From Clostridia bacterium (GTDB lineage Bacteria; Bacillota; Clostridia; TANB77; UBA1234): DNA of 63,978 nucleotides. Below, in pieces: positions 1-8,152 of the stretch; within the stretch, counting starts at the first letter, position 1; the number at the start of each line of letters is the position of its first letter. The notes under the pieces are model-generated. The model was not told the origin of the DNA, made no database searches, and saw only the letters and a list, made by a program, of their open reading frames with translations. Location: NCBI GenBank assembly GCA_017521465.1, contig JAFXCN010000004.1, positions 1-63,978 of the forward strand, read 5' to 3'. The position numbers and the translations under genes were made by a program.

Positions 1-960
1 ATTTATTTTATTTATAAGTATTTCTGTTGTTAAGTCTTTTTCTTCAATTATAATTCCCGCTTCTATATTCTCTAATGTTTTAGCATTATAGTATTGATGA
101 TTTTCTGCAGCATGAGGAAATGGTATAAGTATTGACGCAACGCCTATTACTGATAATTCGCTAACTGTTAACGCACCACTTCTACAAAGAACCAAATCAC
201 TTGCATTCATTACTTCTTCCATATTGTATATGTATTTTTCGACTTTCACATTTTCAGGAACTTTAGTAATCTTACTCATTATTTCATCATAATGTTTTTG
301 ACCAGTTGCATATATAACTTCATAATTTCCGAACATATTATTATTTATAAGTTCTACCATTACTTCATTTAATTTTTGTGCACCTTGACTTCCACCAAAA
401 ACTAATAATAGTGGTTTTTGAATCCCTAATTTTTCTTTTATAGTTTTTTTGTCGCAATCTGATTTCATTCGTGTTGGATTTCCAGTGCAAACTGGATTTT
501 TGCAATTTGGTAATCTTTTTATTGCTTCTTCAAAACCAACGGCTACACAATCAACTTTATTAGCAAATAATTTTGTTGTTTTTCCAGGTAATGCATTACT
601 TTCATGGATTAATGTAGGTATCTTTTTCTTTAGTGCCGCACTCATAAGAGGTGCGGTTACATATCCACCTGTGCCTATTACTATGTCTGGTTTTTCTTCC
701 TCTATTATTTTTTTACATTCATCTATTCCTTTTTTCATAGTAAATAATACTTTTATATTTTCTAATGTAAATCTTCTTTTCAAACCCGCTGCATGAATTA
801 ATTTTATATCATACCCTGCTTTCGGAACTAAGTCAGTTTCTAATCCTCTTTCTGTACCAACAAATATAATTTCGTATCCTTTTTCTTTTAACATATTGGC
901 AATAGCAATTCCTGGATTAATATGTCCTCCTGTTCCACCAGCAGCAATCAATGCTTTCAT
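1..960 (-). CDS. murG: UDP-GlcNAc:undecaprenyl-PP-MurNAc-pentapeptide GlcNAc transferase (MurG), 3' end outside window
   Basis: MurG adds GlcNAc to lipid I to make lipid II at the inner face of the membrane during peptidoglycan synthesis. I read 320 codons, and about 40 C-terminal residues lie beyond the left edge. The N-terminus MKALIAAGGTGGHINPG carries the family glycine-rich loop. Later come GTGGYVTAP, IHESNALPGKTTK, FGGSQGAQKLNE and CRSGALTVSEL, all typical of GT28 enzymes. The start is chosen for the GGGAGG site eight bases upstream. Codon use is the AT-rich local type. It lies upstream-facing away from topA, with a repeat-filled gap between them. Confidence 0.95.
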   Translation of the reverse strand, partial: MKALIAAGGTGGHINPGIAIANMLKEKGYEIIFVGTERGLETDLVPKAGYDIKLIHAAGLKRRFTLENIKVLFTMKKGIDECKKIIEEEKPDIVIGTGGYVTAPLMSAALKKKIPTLIHESNALPGKTTKLFANKVDCVAVGFEEAIKRLPNCKNPVCTGNPTRMKSDCDKKTIKEKLGIQKPLLLVFGGSQGAQKLNEVMVELINNNMFGNYEVIYATGQKHYDEIMSKITKVPENVKVEKYIYNMEEVMNASDLVLCRSGALTVSELSVIGVASILIPFPHAAENHQYYNAKTLENIEAGIIIEEKDLTTEILINKIN

Positions 961-1283
961 ATATATTCCTCCCTGAAATATTATATGAGTGATTTTATCA
1001 CATTGTTTCGAAAAAAGCAATTTTGTCTCCTTAGTTCCGTACGTATCGAAGCTTCCGAAGGAAGCATTTTCGCTGACGGAAAAAGGCGAATCAAGATAGT
1101 GAATAACGAATAATGAAAAGTGAAGAGTACAAAAACGGGTTAAAACAGTACACATATTTCTACTTTTCACTATTCACTCTTATCTTTTCACTGTGGCAAA
1201 CTTGTTTGCCGCTTTTGAACTGCGTTACACCCATTTGCTATGATACTCACATTTTCGGTTTATAATACGGTCGCATATAAAAA
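961..1283. other. intergenic gap filled by repeats
   Basis: No gene is supported here. After the murG ribosome site there is a copy of the composite dispersed repeat (about 1037-1262), followed by the covarying hairpin that probably ends the topA transcript. Short open frames in this gap lie within repeat sequence and have no ribosome site. Confidence 0.6.
1037..1262 (+). repeat. composite dispersed repeat, copy 1
   Basis: The left module (1037-1092) has a GCTTCC-gaa-GGAAGC hairpin followed by TTTTCGCTGACGGAA. The middle carries TACTTTTCACTATTCACTC-like strings and the GTGGCAAAC/GTTTGCCGC hairpin. The right module is GAACTGCGTTACAC followed by TTTGCTATGATACTCAC. The left and right modules recur inverted at 54248-54370, and the middle recurs inverted at 62782-62930. 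Confidence 0.7.
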
Positions 1284-1329
1284 GGAAGTGCAACAAAATC
1301 GATATAAAAATCGATTTTGTTGCACCTCC
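1284..1329 (-). terminator. 46-nt hairpin, probable topA terminator (paired with 24473-24518)
   Basis: On the minus strand this is a 20-bp stem (one G-U pair) closing a TTTTAT loop, followed by TTTTTATAT, 15 bases after the topA stop. That fits a Rho-independent terminator. The same 46-nt element with the same loop occurs at 24473-24518, with compensatory changes at two stem positions. Confidence 0.7.
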
Positions 1330-1343
1330 TGTTTTACATGCAT

Positions 1344-3404
1344 CTATTTCTTCGCCGATGTTTTTCTGTTTTTTTTCTTCGTCGTTGTCTTCTTCGTTGT
1401 TTTTCTTGTTGTTTTCTTTGCTTTTGTTTCTTCCAAGTTTGCTGGAGTTATTACTCCATTTTTATCGGGTCCATTCCATGCTATAAAATCACATTTTTCT
1501 GGATTGTGCTCACATATATAATATTTCTTTCCTCTTTTGCTCTTTCTTACATGAATTTCTCCACCACATTTAGGACATGGCACATCGATTTTTTGTACGA
1601 TAGGTTTTATATTTCTACATTCTGGGAATCCAGGGCACGCCATAAATTTACCATATCTTCCTAATTTGATTACCATCATTCTTCCACATTTCTCACATGG
1701 TACATCAGTTTCTTCATCTTTTAATTCTACTTTTCCTATTTTTTCTTCAACTTCCTCTAGGTTTTTATTAAATGGTTCATAGAATTCTTTGATTACTTTT
1801 TTCCATTCCATTTCACCTTCGCCAACTTCGTCTAGTTTCTCTTCCATTTGAGCTGTGAAATCCACATCGACTATATCTTTGAAATTTTCTTTTAACAATG
1901 TATCAACAATTCTTCCAAGTTCTGTAGGGCATAATGCTTTTTTCTCTTTTTCAATATATCTTCTATCTAATATTGTCGTAATCGTTGGAGCATATGTACT
2001 TGGACGTCCTATTCCTCTTTCCTCTAATGCTTTTACCAAACTTGCTTCTGTATATCTTGCTGGTGGTTCTGTAAAATGTTGTTCTGGCATTAATTCATTC
2101 AATCCAAGTTTTTGTCCTTCTTTCAAATCTGGTAATATTACATCTTTTTCCTCAAGATTTTCATCATTTCCTTCAACATATAATGTCATAAAACCTGAAA
2201 ATCTTATTTTTGAACCGTTTGCCCTAAATGTATAATCATTTACATCTATATCAACTGTCATTGTATCAAATATAGCTGCAGTCATTTGAGAAGCTAACAT
2301 TCTTTCATATATCAATTTATATAACTTATATTGATCTGCAGAATATTTTTCTTTTATTTCATTTGGTGTTTTATCTAAATATGTAGGTCTTATTGCTTCA
2401 TGTGCATCTTGTGCATCTTTTTTAGTTTTATAATATCTGTTTTCGTAATATTCACTACCATATTGTGAAACTATAACTTCTTTAGCCATAGCTCGTGCTT
2501 CTTCTGAAATTCTTGTTGAGTCAGTTCTCATGTATGTTATTAATCCGCTTTCATATAATGTTTGTGCAACTGACATTGTTTTCTTAATTGCAAAACCAAG
2601 CTTTCTAGAAGCTTCTTGTTGCATTGTACTTGTTGTAAATGGTGGTGCTGGATTTCTCTTCTTTTCACCATATTTTATTTCTTTCACGATATAGTCTTTA
2701 TTTTCAATATTGTTTAAAATATTGTCCATTTCTTCTTGAGAATGTATCTCAATTTTTTTATCCTTGAACAATTGAAGTCTTGCTGAAAAAACTTTTTTAT
2801 TTACATTGTCTTTTAGCTTAGCATCCAAAGACCAGTACTCTTCTGGAATAAATTTTTCAATTTCTTCTTCTCTATCAACTACAAGTCTAACCGTAACTGA
2901 CTGTACTCTTCCAGCAGACAATCCTTTTTTTACTTTTTTCCATAAAAGTGGACTTATTTTATATCCCACTATTCTATCTAATACTCTACGAGCTTGTTGT
3001 GCATCAATTAATTTCATATCAAGCGCTCTAGGTTTTTTAATTGCACCTTGTATTCCTTGCTTTGTAATTTCATTAAATGCAATTCTGCATTCAGCTTTTT
3101 CGTCTATTCCTAATATATAAGCTAAATGCCATGCAATTGCTTCTCCCTCACGATCAGGGTCGGTAGCTAAATATACTTTTTTAGCACTTTGTGCTTCTTT
3201 TTTTAGTTTCTTTATTAATTCAGCTTTTCCCCTTATATTTATATATTTAGGTTCAAAATTATTATCTATATCAACACCTAATTGTGATTTAGGCAAATCT
3301 CTAATGTGTCCCATTGAAGCTTCAACATGATACTTACTTCCTAATATCTTCTTTATAGTAGATGCTTTAGCAGGCGACTCAACTATAACTAAATAATCAG
3401 ACAT
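1344..3404 (-). CDS. topA: DNA topoisomerase I (type IA)
   Basis: Relaxes negatively supercoiled DNA by transient single-strand cleavage. The 686 residues begin with the TOPRIM core (LVIVESPAKASTIKK, then DPDREGEAIAWHL near residue 115). The catalytic tyrosine is in YMRTDSTRIS at about residue 291. Two C-terminal four-cysteine zinc motifs follow (CEKCGRMM...CPGFPEC and CPKCGGEI...CEHNPEKC), then a Lys/Thr-rich tail of about 25 residues that probably binds DNA. The start has an AAGGAG site seven bases upstream. Length and domain order match Firmicutes TopA. Confidence 0.97.
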   Translation of the reverse strand: MSDYLVIVESPAKASTIKKILGSKYHVEASMGHIRDLPKSQLGVDIDNNFEPKYINIRGKAELIKKLKKEAQSAKKVYLATDPDREGEAIAWHLAYILGIDEKAECRIAFNEITKQGIQGAIKKPRALDMKLIDAQQARRVLDRIVGYKISPLLWKKVKKGLSAGRVQSVTVRLVVDREEEIEKFIPEEYWSLDAKLKDNVNKKVFSARLQLFKDKKIEIHSQEEMDNILNNIENKDYIVKEIKYGEKKRNPAPPFTTSTMQQEASRKLGFAIKKTMSVAQTLYESGLITYMRTDSTRISEEARAMAKEVIVSQYGSEYYENRYYKTKKDAQDAHEAIRPTYLDKTPNEIKEKYSADQYKLYKLIYERMLASQMTAAIFDTMTVDIDVNDYTFRANGSKIRFSGFMTLYVEGNDENLEEKDVILPDLKEGQKLGLNELMPEQHFTEPPARYTEASLVKALEERGIGRPSTYAPTITTILDRRYIEKEKKALCPTELGRIVDTLLKENFKDIVDVDFTAQMEEKLDEVGEGEMEWKKVIKEFYEPFNKNLEEVEEKIGKVELKDEETDVPCEKCGRMMVIKLGRYGKFMACPGFPECRNIKPIVQKIDVPCPKCGGEIHVRKSKRGKKYYICEHNPEKCDFIAWNGPDKNGVITPANLEETKAKKTTRKTTKKTTTKKKNRKTSAKK

Positions 3405-3501
3405 TTATTTTCTCCTTATGTATATATTAGCATATAATATGCTTCGTTACATATTTTAGCCTATCTACATAAATTTGGCAACACTTTTTGTAATCTTATA
3501 T

Positions 3502-3768
3502 TTATAAGAAGTTTTCCATAACATCATATAGATGGACAGGCGTTACTTCATTATTTTTCATTATCTCTAAAATCTCTTCTGCTTTGTTTCTATCAGTTGT
3601 TATGTCTTCAACTTTACTTTTTTCTACTCGAGACAGGGATCGTTTTTCAACCTCTATTCCATATGTAATATATTTTCCTCCTTCTAATTCAATTTCTGCT
3701 TCTGTCAAAGAATACGACAATTTAAAGTCATCCATCTTGACAGCTTCTTCTGTTTGTTGCTTATTCAT
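3502..3768 (-). CDS. small DUF6514-like protein
   Basis: An 88-residue soluble protein without membrane segments. The sequence (KLSYSLTEAEIELEGGKYI, then a C-terminal VTPVHLYDVMENFL) resembles the small DUF6514 family found in Clostridia, whose function is unknown. I start at the internal methionine of MNKQQTEEAV, because a GGGGGAG site sits nine bases before it. A longer reading would run back into the hairpin that ends the upstream gene pair. Codon use is ordinary for the window. Confidence 0.6.
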   Translation of the reverse strand: MNKQQTEEAVKMDDFKLSYSLTEAEIELEGGKYITYGIEVEKRSLSRVEKSKVEDITTDRNKAEEILEIMKNNEVTPVHLYDVMENFL

Positions 3769-3855
3769 TTTTAAAAACTCCCCCATTCTTTTTTCTTTAG
3801 TGACTTGTTTATTATATTTCTCATTGGAATAATTTGGCAACAAAAACTCGTCGCA

Positions 3856-3906
3856 AATTACGACAATTCTCCCTTTTTTACGCAAAAAAGGGAGGTTACC
3901 CTCCCT
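3856..3906 (-). terminator. terminator of the small membrane-protein pair
   Basis: On the minus strand, GGGAGGGTAACCTCCC is followed by TTTTTTTGCG just after the stop of the 87-residue gene. Confidence 0.65.
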
Positions 3907-4159
3907 TAATTGCCATGATTGCCGAAATTACGACACTCAGCCCTAGCACAATCCAGAAAATTACCGGCGCTACGGCATGGAATGCCACGAGACCAAGAAA
4001 GAAGAAAAAAGTTTTGAAGAGCATACCGATAAAGCTTTTTCCTTCGTCCCGAGACAGAAGCCACGAGATTACAATCCACAATGCGATTAGTACGTACGGT
4101 CCAGGATTTGCAATCACATCCTCAAAGAATTCAACTACTCCAGAAAAAAAGCGCTCCAT
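3896..4159 (-). CDS. 87-residue membrane protein, unknown function
   Basis: I recognise no family. Two or three hydrophobic stretches are visible: YVLIALWIVISWLL at about 22-35, MLFKTFFFFLGLVAF at about 46-60, and VIFWIVLGLSVVISAIMAI to the C-terminus. Between the first two is a short charged loop (SRDEGKS). Its ATG overlaps the stop of the preceding 58-residue gene (TAATG), so the two are probably translationally coupled. Codons such as CGG, CTG and GCC are more frequent than in topA or spoIVA. It belongs to the group of compositionally distinct genes in the window. Confidence 0.7.
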   Translation of the reverse strand: MERFFSGVVEFFEDVIANPGPYVLIALWIVISWLLSRDEGKSFIGMLFKTFFFFLGLVAFHAVAPVIFWIVLGLSVVISAIMAIKGG

Positions 4160-4335
4160 TAGTAAATCATGCCTCCTTCAAAGACAAGTCCTATGATAAT
4201 CAAACCACCGACAATAGCTCCAATCACAAAGGTTAAGCAGCCACAGCCACGACGCCGATCGCGATTCCCAAAAAGCAAAGGAATCCACCAATATGATGAG
4301 CCGCTAACCAGCAAAACAAGTGCCAACAGCCACAT
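4159..4335 (-). CDS. 58-residue membrane protein, unknown function
   Basis: A short gene read directly from the sequence. It begins MWLLALVLLVSGSSYWWIPL, has a basic and cysteine stretch (NRDRRRGCGC), then a second hydrophobic segment (LTFVIGAIVGGLIIIGLVF), and ends GGMIY. A GGAGGT site lies upstream of the ATG. The TAA stop overlaps the ATG of the next gene as TAATG. A consensus promoter lies 35 bases upstream. Together these make a credible two-gene operon of membrane miniproteins. The function is unknown. Confidence 0.7.
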   Translation of the reverse strand: MWLLALVLLVSGSSYWWIPLLFGNRDRRRGCGCLTFVIGAIVGGLIIIGLVFEGGMIY

Positions 4336-4369
4336 ATATACCTACCTCCTACAAATTCAATCCACATTA

Positions 4370-4398
4370 ATTATATCATATTTTATGTATACTTTCAA
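4370..4398 (-). promoter_or_regulatory. sigma-A-type promoter of the small membrane-protein pair
   Basis: On the minus strand, TTGAAA (4393-4398), a 17-base spacer, then TATAAT (4370-4375). Confidence 0.75.
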
Positions 4399-4427
4399 TG
4401 TTTATTTCGAAAGAACGCCGCCATCTA

Positions 4428-5906
4428 TTACAATATTATACAGATTAATCCACCGCTTCCCTCATTTATTATCTTTTCTAAAGTCTCTTGCAATTTACAT
4501 TGTGCATCTTCCGGCATTTTATATAATTTATTTTGCAATCCTTCATTTACTAATTCATGTAAAGACTTTCCAAATATATTAGATTTCCATATTTGAGTTG
4601 GGTCTTCTTCAAATTCTTTCATTAAATAATTAACTAATTCTTCTGATTGTTTTTCACTTCCAACTATTGGAGAAATTTCTGTTTCTATATCTGCTTTCAC
4701 GATGTGCAAGCTTGGTGCGTGCGCGCGAAGTCTTACTCCAAATTTTGAACCTTGTTTTATTATCTCTGGTTCTTCTAAAGATAATTCATCCATATTAGGA
4801 GTAACTATTCCATATCCTTTTCGTTTTACATCATTTAAAGCAAGTGCTATTTTGTCATAACTTTTTTTGCTTTGTGCAAGTTCTGCAACTATTTTAAATA
4901 AATCCCCCTCTTCTTTTACTTCTATACCAGATATTTCTGTTAAAACTTTATAAAACAAATCTTTATCTAAATCTAATTCTAATACAATTCTTCCAGTATC
5001 AAGTTTTATCTCTCTTATTATTGTCCTACTTATTATCTCATTCTCTGCAAGTTTTTTTAAAACATTATCTGCTTGCCTTAAATTATTTACATCTTTAAAT
5101 TGATTCTTTAATATATCTAAAATTGATTTTTTTAACCAATGTTCTTCATTTAAAATATCTGTCCAGCTTGGCATATTTACTAATATTTCATTTATTGGAA
5201 ATTCAAGTAATATCTTTTCTAGTATTGTTTCTATATCAATATCTCTTAAATTTGCACAATCAATAGCAACAACCGGAACATCATATTTTTTCTTCAATTC
5301 TTTTGCAAGTATTATACTTTCGTTTGAATTTGGCTTGCTCGTGTTCAAAATTATTACAAAAGGTTTGCCTTGTAATTTTAATTCTTTTACAACTCTTTCT
5401 TCAGCGTCTATATATTCCTCTCTCGGAATATCAGTTACACTTCCATCCGTAGTAATTAAAAGACCTATGGTAGAGTGCTCATTAATAACTTTCTTTGTAC
5501 CAATCTCTGCTGCATCTTCAAACGGAATCTCTTCATTAAACCAAGGTGTACGAACCATACGAGGGAGATCACCTTCCATATATCCTAATGCATTTTTAAT
5601 TAAATATCCTACACAATCAACCATTCTTGTTCTAAATTTTATATTTTCACCTACTGTAATTTCAACAGCTTCATTTGGTATAAATTTAGGTTCTGTCGTC
5701 ATTATAGTTCTTCCGTTTGAACTTTGAGGCAATTCATCTACAGCTCTTTCTTTCTTATATTCTTCGTTAATATTTGGTATAACAGCTACTTCCATAAACT
5801 TTTTAATAAATGTAGATTTTCCTGTGCGCACTGGTCCAACAACACCTATATAAATATCTCCTCCAGTTCTTCCCGCAATATCTTGGTATATATTGTAATT
5901 TTCCAT
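4428..5906 (-). CDS. spoIVA: stage IV sporulation protein A, coat morphogenetic ATPase
   Basis: SpoIVA is the ATPase that polymerises on the forespore surface and anchors the coat basement layer. The protein is 492 residues, the usual family length. The Walker A motif GPVRTGKST puts its lysine at residue 30. A LITTDGSVTDIPREEY segment and the conserved C-terminal half ending SGGLICIIL are present. I start at MENYNIYQDI because GGAGGG lies upstream. A start 11 codons earlier has no ribosome site. It shows the organism forms endospores. It is preceded by the terminator of the glycosyltransferase gene. Confidence 0.96.
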   Translation of the reverse strand: MENYNIYQDIAGRTGGDIYIGVVGPVRTGKSTFIKKFMEVAVIPNINEEYKKERAVDELPQSSNGRTIMTTEPKFIPNEAVEITVGENIKFRTRMVDCVGYLIKNALGYMEGDLPRMVRTPWFNEEIPFEDAAEIGTKKVINEHSTIGLLITTDGSVTDIPREEYIDAEERVVKELKLQGKPFVIILNTSKPNSNESIILAKELKKKYDVPVVAIDCANLRDIDIETILEKILLEFPINEILVNMPSWTDILNEEHWLKKSILDILKNQFKDVNNLRQADNVLKKLAENEIISRTIIREIKLDTGRIVLELDLDKDLFYKVLTEISGIEVKEEGDLFKIVAELAQSKKSYDKIALALNDVKRKGYGIVTPNMDELSLEEPEIIKQGSKFGVRLRAHAPSLHIVKADIETEISPIVGSEKQSEELVNYLMKEFEEDPTQIWKSNIFGKSLHELVNEGLQNKLYKMPEDAQCKLQETLEKIINEGSGGLICIIL

Positions 5907-5983
5907 CAAATTACCCTCCTTTAATATGTGTTTGTACACTTATCGTTTAGTAATATATATTAGAGGGATTAGTTTTTTATTAC

Positions 5984-6021
5984 AAAAAAAGACTAAGATT
6001 TAAAAATCTTAGTCTTTTTTT
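5984..6021. terminator. bidirectional terminator after the GT4 gene
   Basis: GACTAAGATTT and AAATCTTAGTC arms (5991-6014) are flanked by runs of A and T, directly after the glycosyltransferase stop. Confidence 0.8.
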
Positions 6022-7359
6022 CTATATTGTTCCTTTTATTTTTCTTTTCATTGGATTTTGTAAAACATTAATTTCCGTATCAGTTGTATAAGTTGTAATT
6101 GTAGTATCCTTTCCATCAACCATAGTTGCAGTTCCTAAACTTTCTGATTCTGCTAATTTTGCAAATTTAACTTTTTCAGCCGATGCTTTTGCTTGTTTTA
6201 TTGTGTCTTTATATACTTTCATAGTATTCTTTGAAATTGTTTCCCAATTAAATTCTTTTACAACTTTTTCTCTAGCATTTTTAGCTATTTGAGTACATAG
6301 TTGTTCATTAAATAAAACTTCTAATATTGAGTCTGCAAGAGAATTTGGATTTCCCGCATATGATTTCATTCCATCAATTCCATGAGAAACTATTTCATTT
6401 AATCCACCTGCATCTGATACTACTGTTGCAGCCCCAGCAAGCATTCCTTCAAGTGCAACTATTCCAAATGGTTCATATAAACTTGGGAAAGTTGCAACAT
6501 CTATAGCTTTATACATTTTTGTTATTTGTACATCATTTAAATATCCTGTGAAATACACTTTTTGAGAAATTCCCAAATGTTCAGCTAAGCCTTTTAGTTC
6601 ATCCATAAATGGACCACGACCAGCTATTACAAATTTAACATTTGGATAATTAGCTAAAATCTTTGGAGCAGCTTGGAATAATATTTGAATTCCTTTTTCA
6701 TTAACTATTCTACCTGCAAAGAAAACTATTTTTTCATGGTCTGCAGCATAGTTTCTTCTAAATTCCATATCTCTTTCTTGGTTATCAAATTTGTTTATAT
6801 TAATTCCATTTGATACAACATGAATGTTTTCTATTGGCTTTCCAAAAAGATTGCTTATTTCATTCTTCATAAAGTTACTATTACATATAACATTTCCAGC
6901 TTCATATGTTAATAACCATTCAACATCATTAACATATCCTTGTGATTTATCATGTATCCCCTTATTTCTTCCACTTTCAGTTGCATGAATTGTTGCAACC
7001 AATGGCAATTTATATGTTCTTTTCAATGCTCTGGCAGCGTAAGCAACAAGCCAATCATGCGCATGTAACACATCAAACTTACCAAATTCTTTTATTACAT
7101 CTGCAGCTTTTTCAATCATGCAGAAGTTAAGTTGCATTACCCAATCAATCAGATTGTTTGCATTTATTGGATAGTTTGTAACTCTATGTACATATACGTC
7201 TCCATCTCTTTCAAACTCTTTTGTCTCACCTTCTTGATATGTTATTACATGTACTTCATGACCTTGCTTTGCAAAGCTGTGTGATAAATCATGCACAACC
7301 CTCGCAATCCCTCCAACTATTCTTGGCGGGTACTCCCATGATAGCATCATAATTCTCAT
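6022..7359 (-). CDS. GT4 glycosyltransferase, glycogen-synthase-like
   Basis: A 445-residue GT-B glycosyltransferase that probably elongates alpha-1,4-glucan from a nucleotide glucose. The N-terminus MLSWEYPPRIVGGIARVVHDL matches the glycogen-synthase type of GT4, with HAHDWL and the donor-site EPFGIVALE motif near residue 305. About 45 residues after the catalytic domain form a poorly conserved tail. It is divergent from the DUF4912 and GH57 genes, which supports a role in glucan storage. AAGGAGG precedes the ATG. The donor (ADP- or UDP-glucose) cannot be told from sequence. Confidence 0.85.
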   Translation of the reverse strand: MRIMMLSWEYPPRIVGGIARVVHDLSHSFAKQGHEVHVITYQEGETKEFERDGDVYVHRVTNYPINANNLIDWVMQLNFCMIEKAADVIKEFGKFDVLHAHDWLVAYAARALKRTYKLPLVATIHATESGRNKGIHDKSQGYVNDVEWLLTYEAGNVICNSNFMKNEISNLFGKPIENIHVVSNGININKFDNQERDMEFRRNYAADHEKIVFFAGRIVNEKGIQILFQAAPKILANYPNVKFVIAGRGPFMDELKGLAEHLGISQKVYFTGYLNDVQITKMYKAIDVATFPSLYEPFGIVALEGMLAGAATVVSDAGGLNEIVSHGIDGMKSYAGNPNSLADSILEVLFNEQLCTQIAKNAREKVVKEFNWETISKNTMKVYKDTIKQAKASAEKVKFAKLAESESLGTATMVDGKDTTITTYTTDTEINVLQNPMKRKIKGTI

Positions 7360-7512
7360 AAAATGTTTCCTCCTTAAAACTTTATCTTACGTTTACTTCC
7401 TTACGGAAATAAGTATTTTACCGCACTTAACTTATTAGTAAATTAATTGTATACAAACTTTATTTTTTTGTAAATAGTTTTAAAAAAAATAATATCTTTT
7501 TGTCATTTTTTA

Positions 7513-7541
7513 TTGATATTTATTTTTTTATAGTATAGAAT
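7513..7541 (+). promoter_or_regulatory. possible promoter of the DUF4912-GH57 pair
   Basis: TTGATA (7513-7518), a 17-base spacer and TAGAAT (7536-7541) lie 65 bases before the start codon. The match is only moderate in an AT-rich gap. Confidence 0.4.
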
Positions 7542-7605
7542 ATTTTATTATAGTAGTGAAATAATGTGTATTCGAAAGATAAAAATTTTAAGGAGGCATA
7601 TTGTA

Positions 7606-8151
7606 GTGCATTTGTTAAAATCTGAGTATTACGATTTACCAATTAAATACGATCAAACTTTAATCAGATTATTAGTCCAATCACCAACTCGCATGTACGC
7701 ATATTGGGAAGTATCTGATGATACTATGAAATATTTTTCTAATAATTTTCACAATTATTCTGACTGCGTTCCTGCTTTAAAGATTACTAATATAACAAAA
7801 AATTATTCATATGTTATACCAGTTGATCCTTTTGCTAATAACTACTATATAGATGTTGAAGATACTGGTTGCGATTATAAAATAGAACTTGGAAGAACTA
7901 AAGATAATAATTTTTTGAACATATATACATCGAACAATATAACAATGCCTATCTTCTCTAGAACTAATGATAACGCAAATGGTTTTGCTGATTCTGACGA
8001 AGTACTATTTGGAAATTATTTATGTATTGCAGATAAAAAGAAAATAAAGGTATATACAAATAAAGAAAGCAGAAAATATTTTCAAAATCAAACACACACA
8101 GACTTTGAAAATATTACTTCTAGTGATATACCAAAACCTATTGGAGGTTAA
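7606..8151 (+). CDS. DUF4912 domain protein
   Basis: A 181-residue protein with the DUF4912 signature, including LVQSPTRMYAYWEVSDDTM near the N-terminus. The domain is often found beside glycogen synthase and GH57 branching enzyme genes, and probably has a carbohydrate-binding fold. The start is the GTG nine bases after AAGGAGG. An ATG 14 codons earlier would place that site inside the gene. Its stop lies two bases before the GH57 ATG, and the GH57 ribosome site is inside this gene, so they are co-translated. Confidence 0.8.
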   Translation: MHLLKSEYYDLPIKYDQTLIRLLVQSPTRMYAYWEVSDDTMKYFSNNFHNYSDCVPALKITNITKNYSYVIPVDPFANNYYIDVEDTGCDYKIELGRTKDNNFLNIYTSNNITMPIFSRTNDNANGFADSDEVLFGNYLCIADKKKIKVYTNKESRKYFQNQTHTDFENITSSDIPKPIGG

Positions 8152-8152
8152 T

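Noticed and set aside
1240-1664. Short plus-strand frames over the topA end and gap
   Set aside because: They overlap topA on the opposite strand and have hydrophobic low-complexity translations typical of antisense AT-rich DNA.
3769-3885. Upstream extension of the DUF6514-like gene
   Set aside because: It would run into the upstream terminator hairpin and lacks a ribosome site. The internal ATG has GGGGGAG nine bases upstream.
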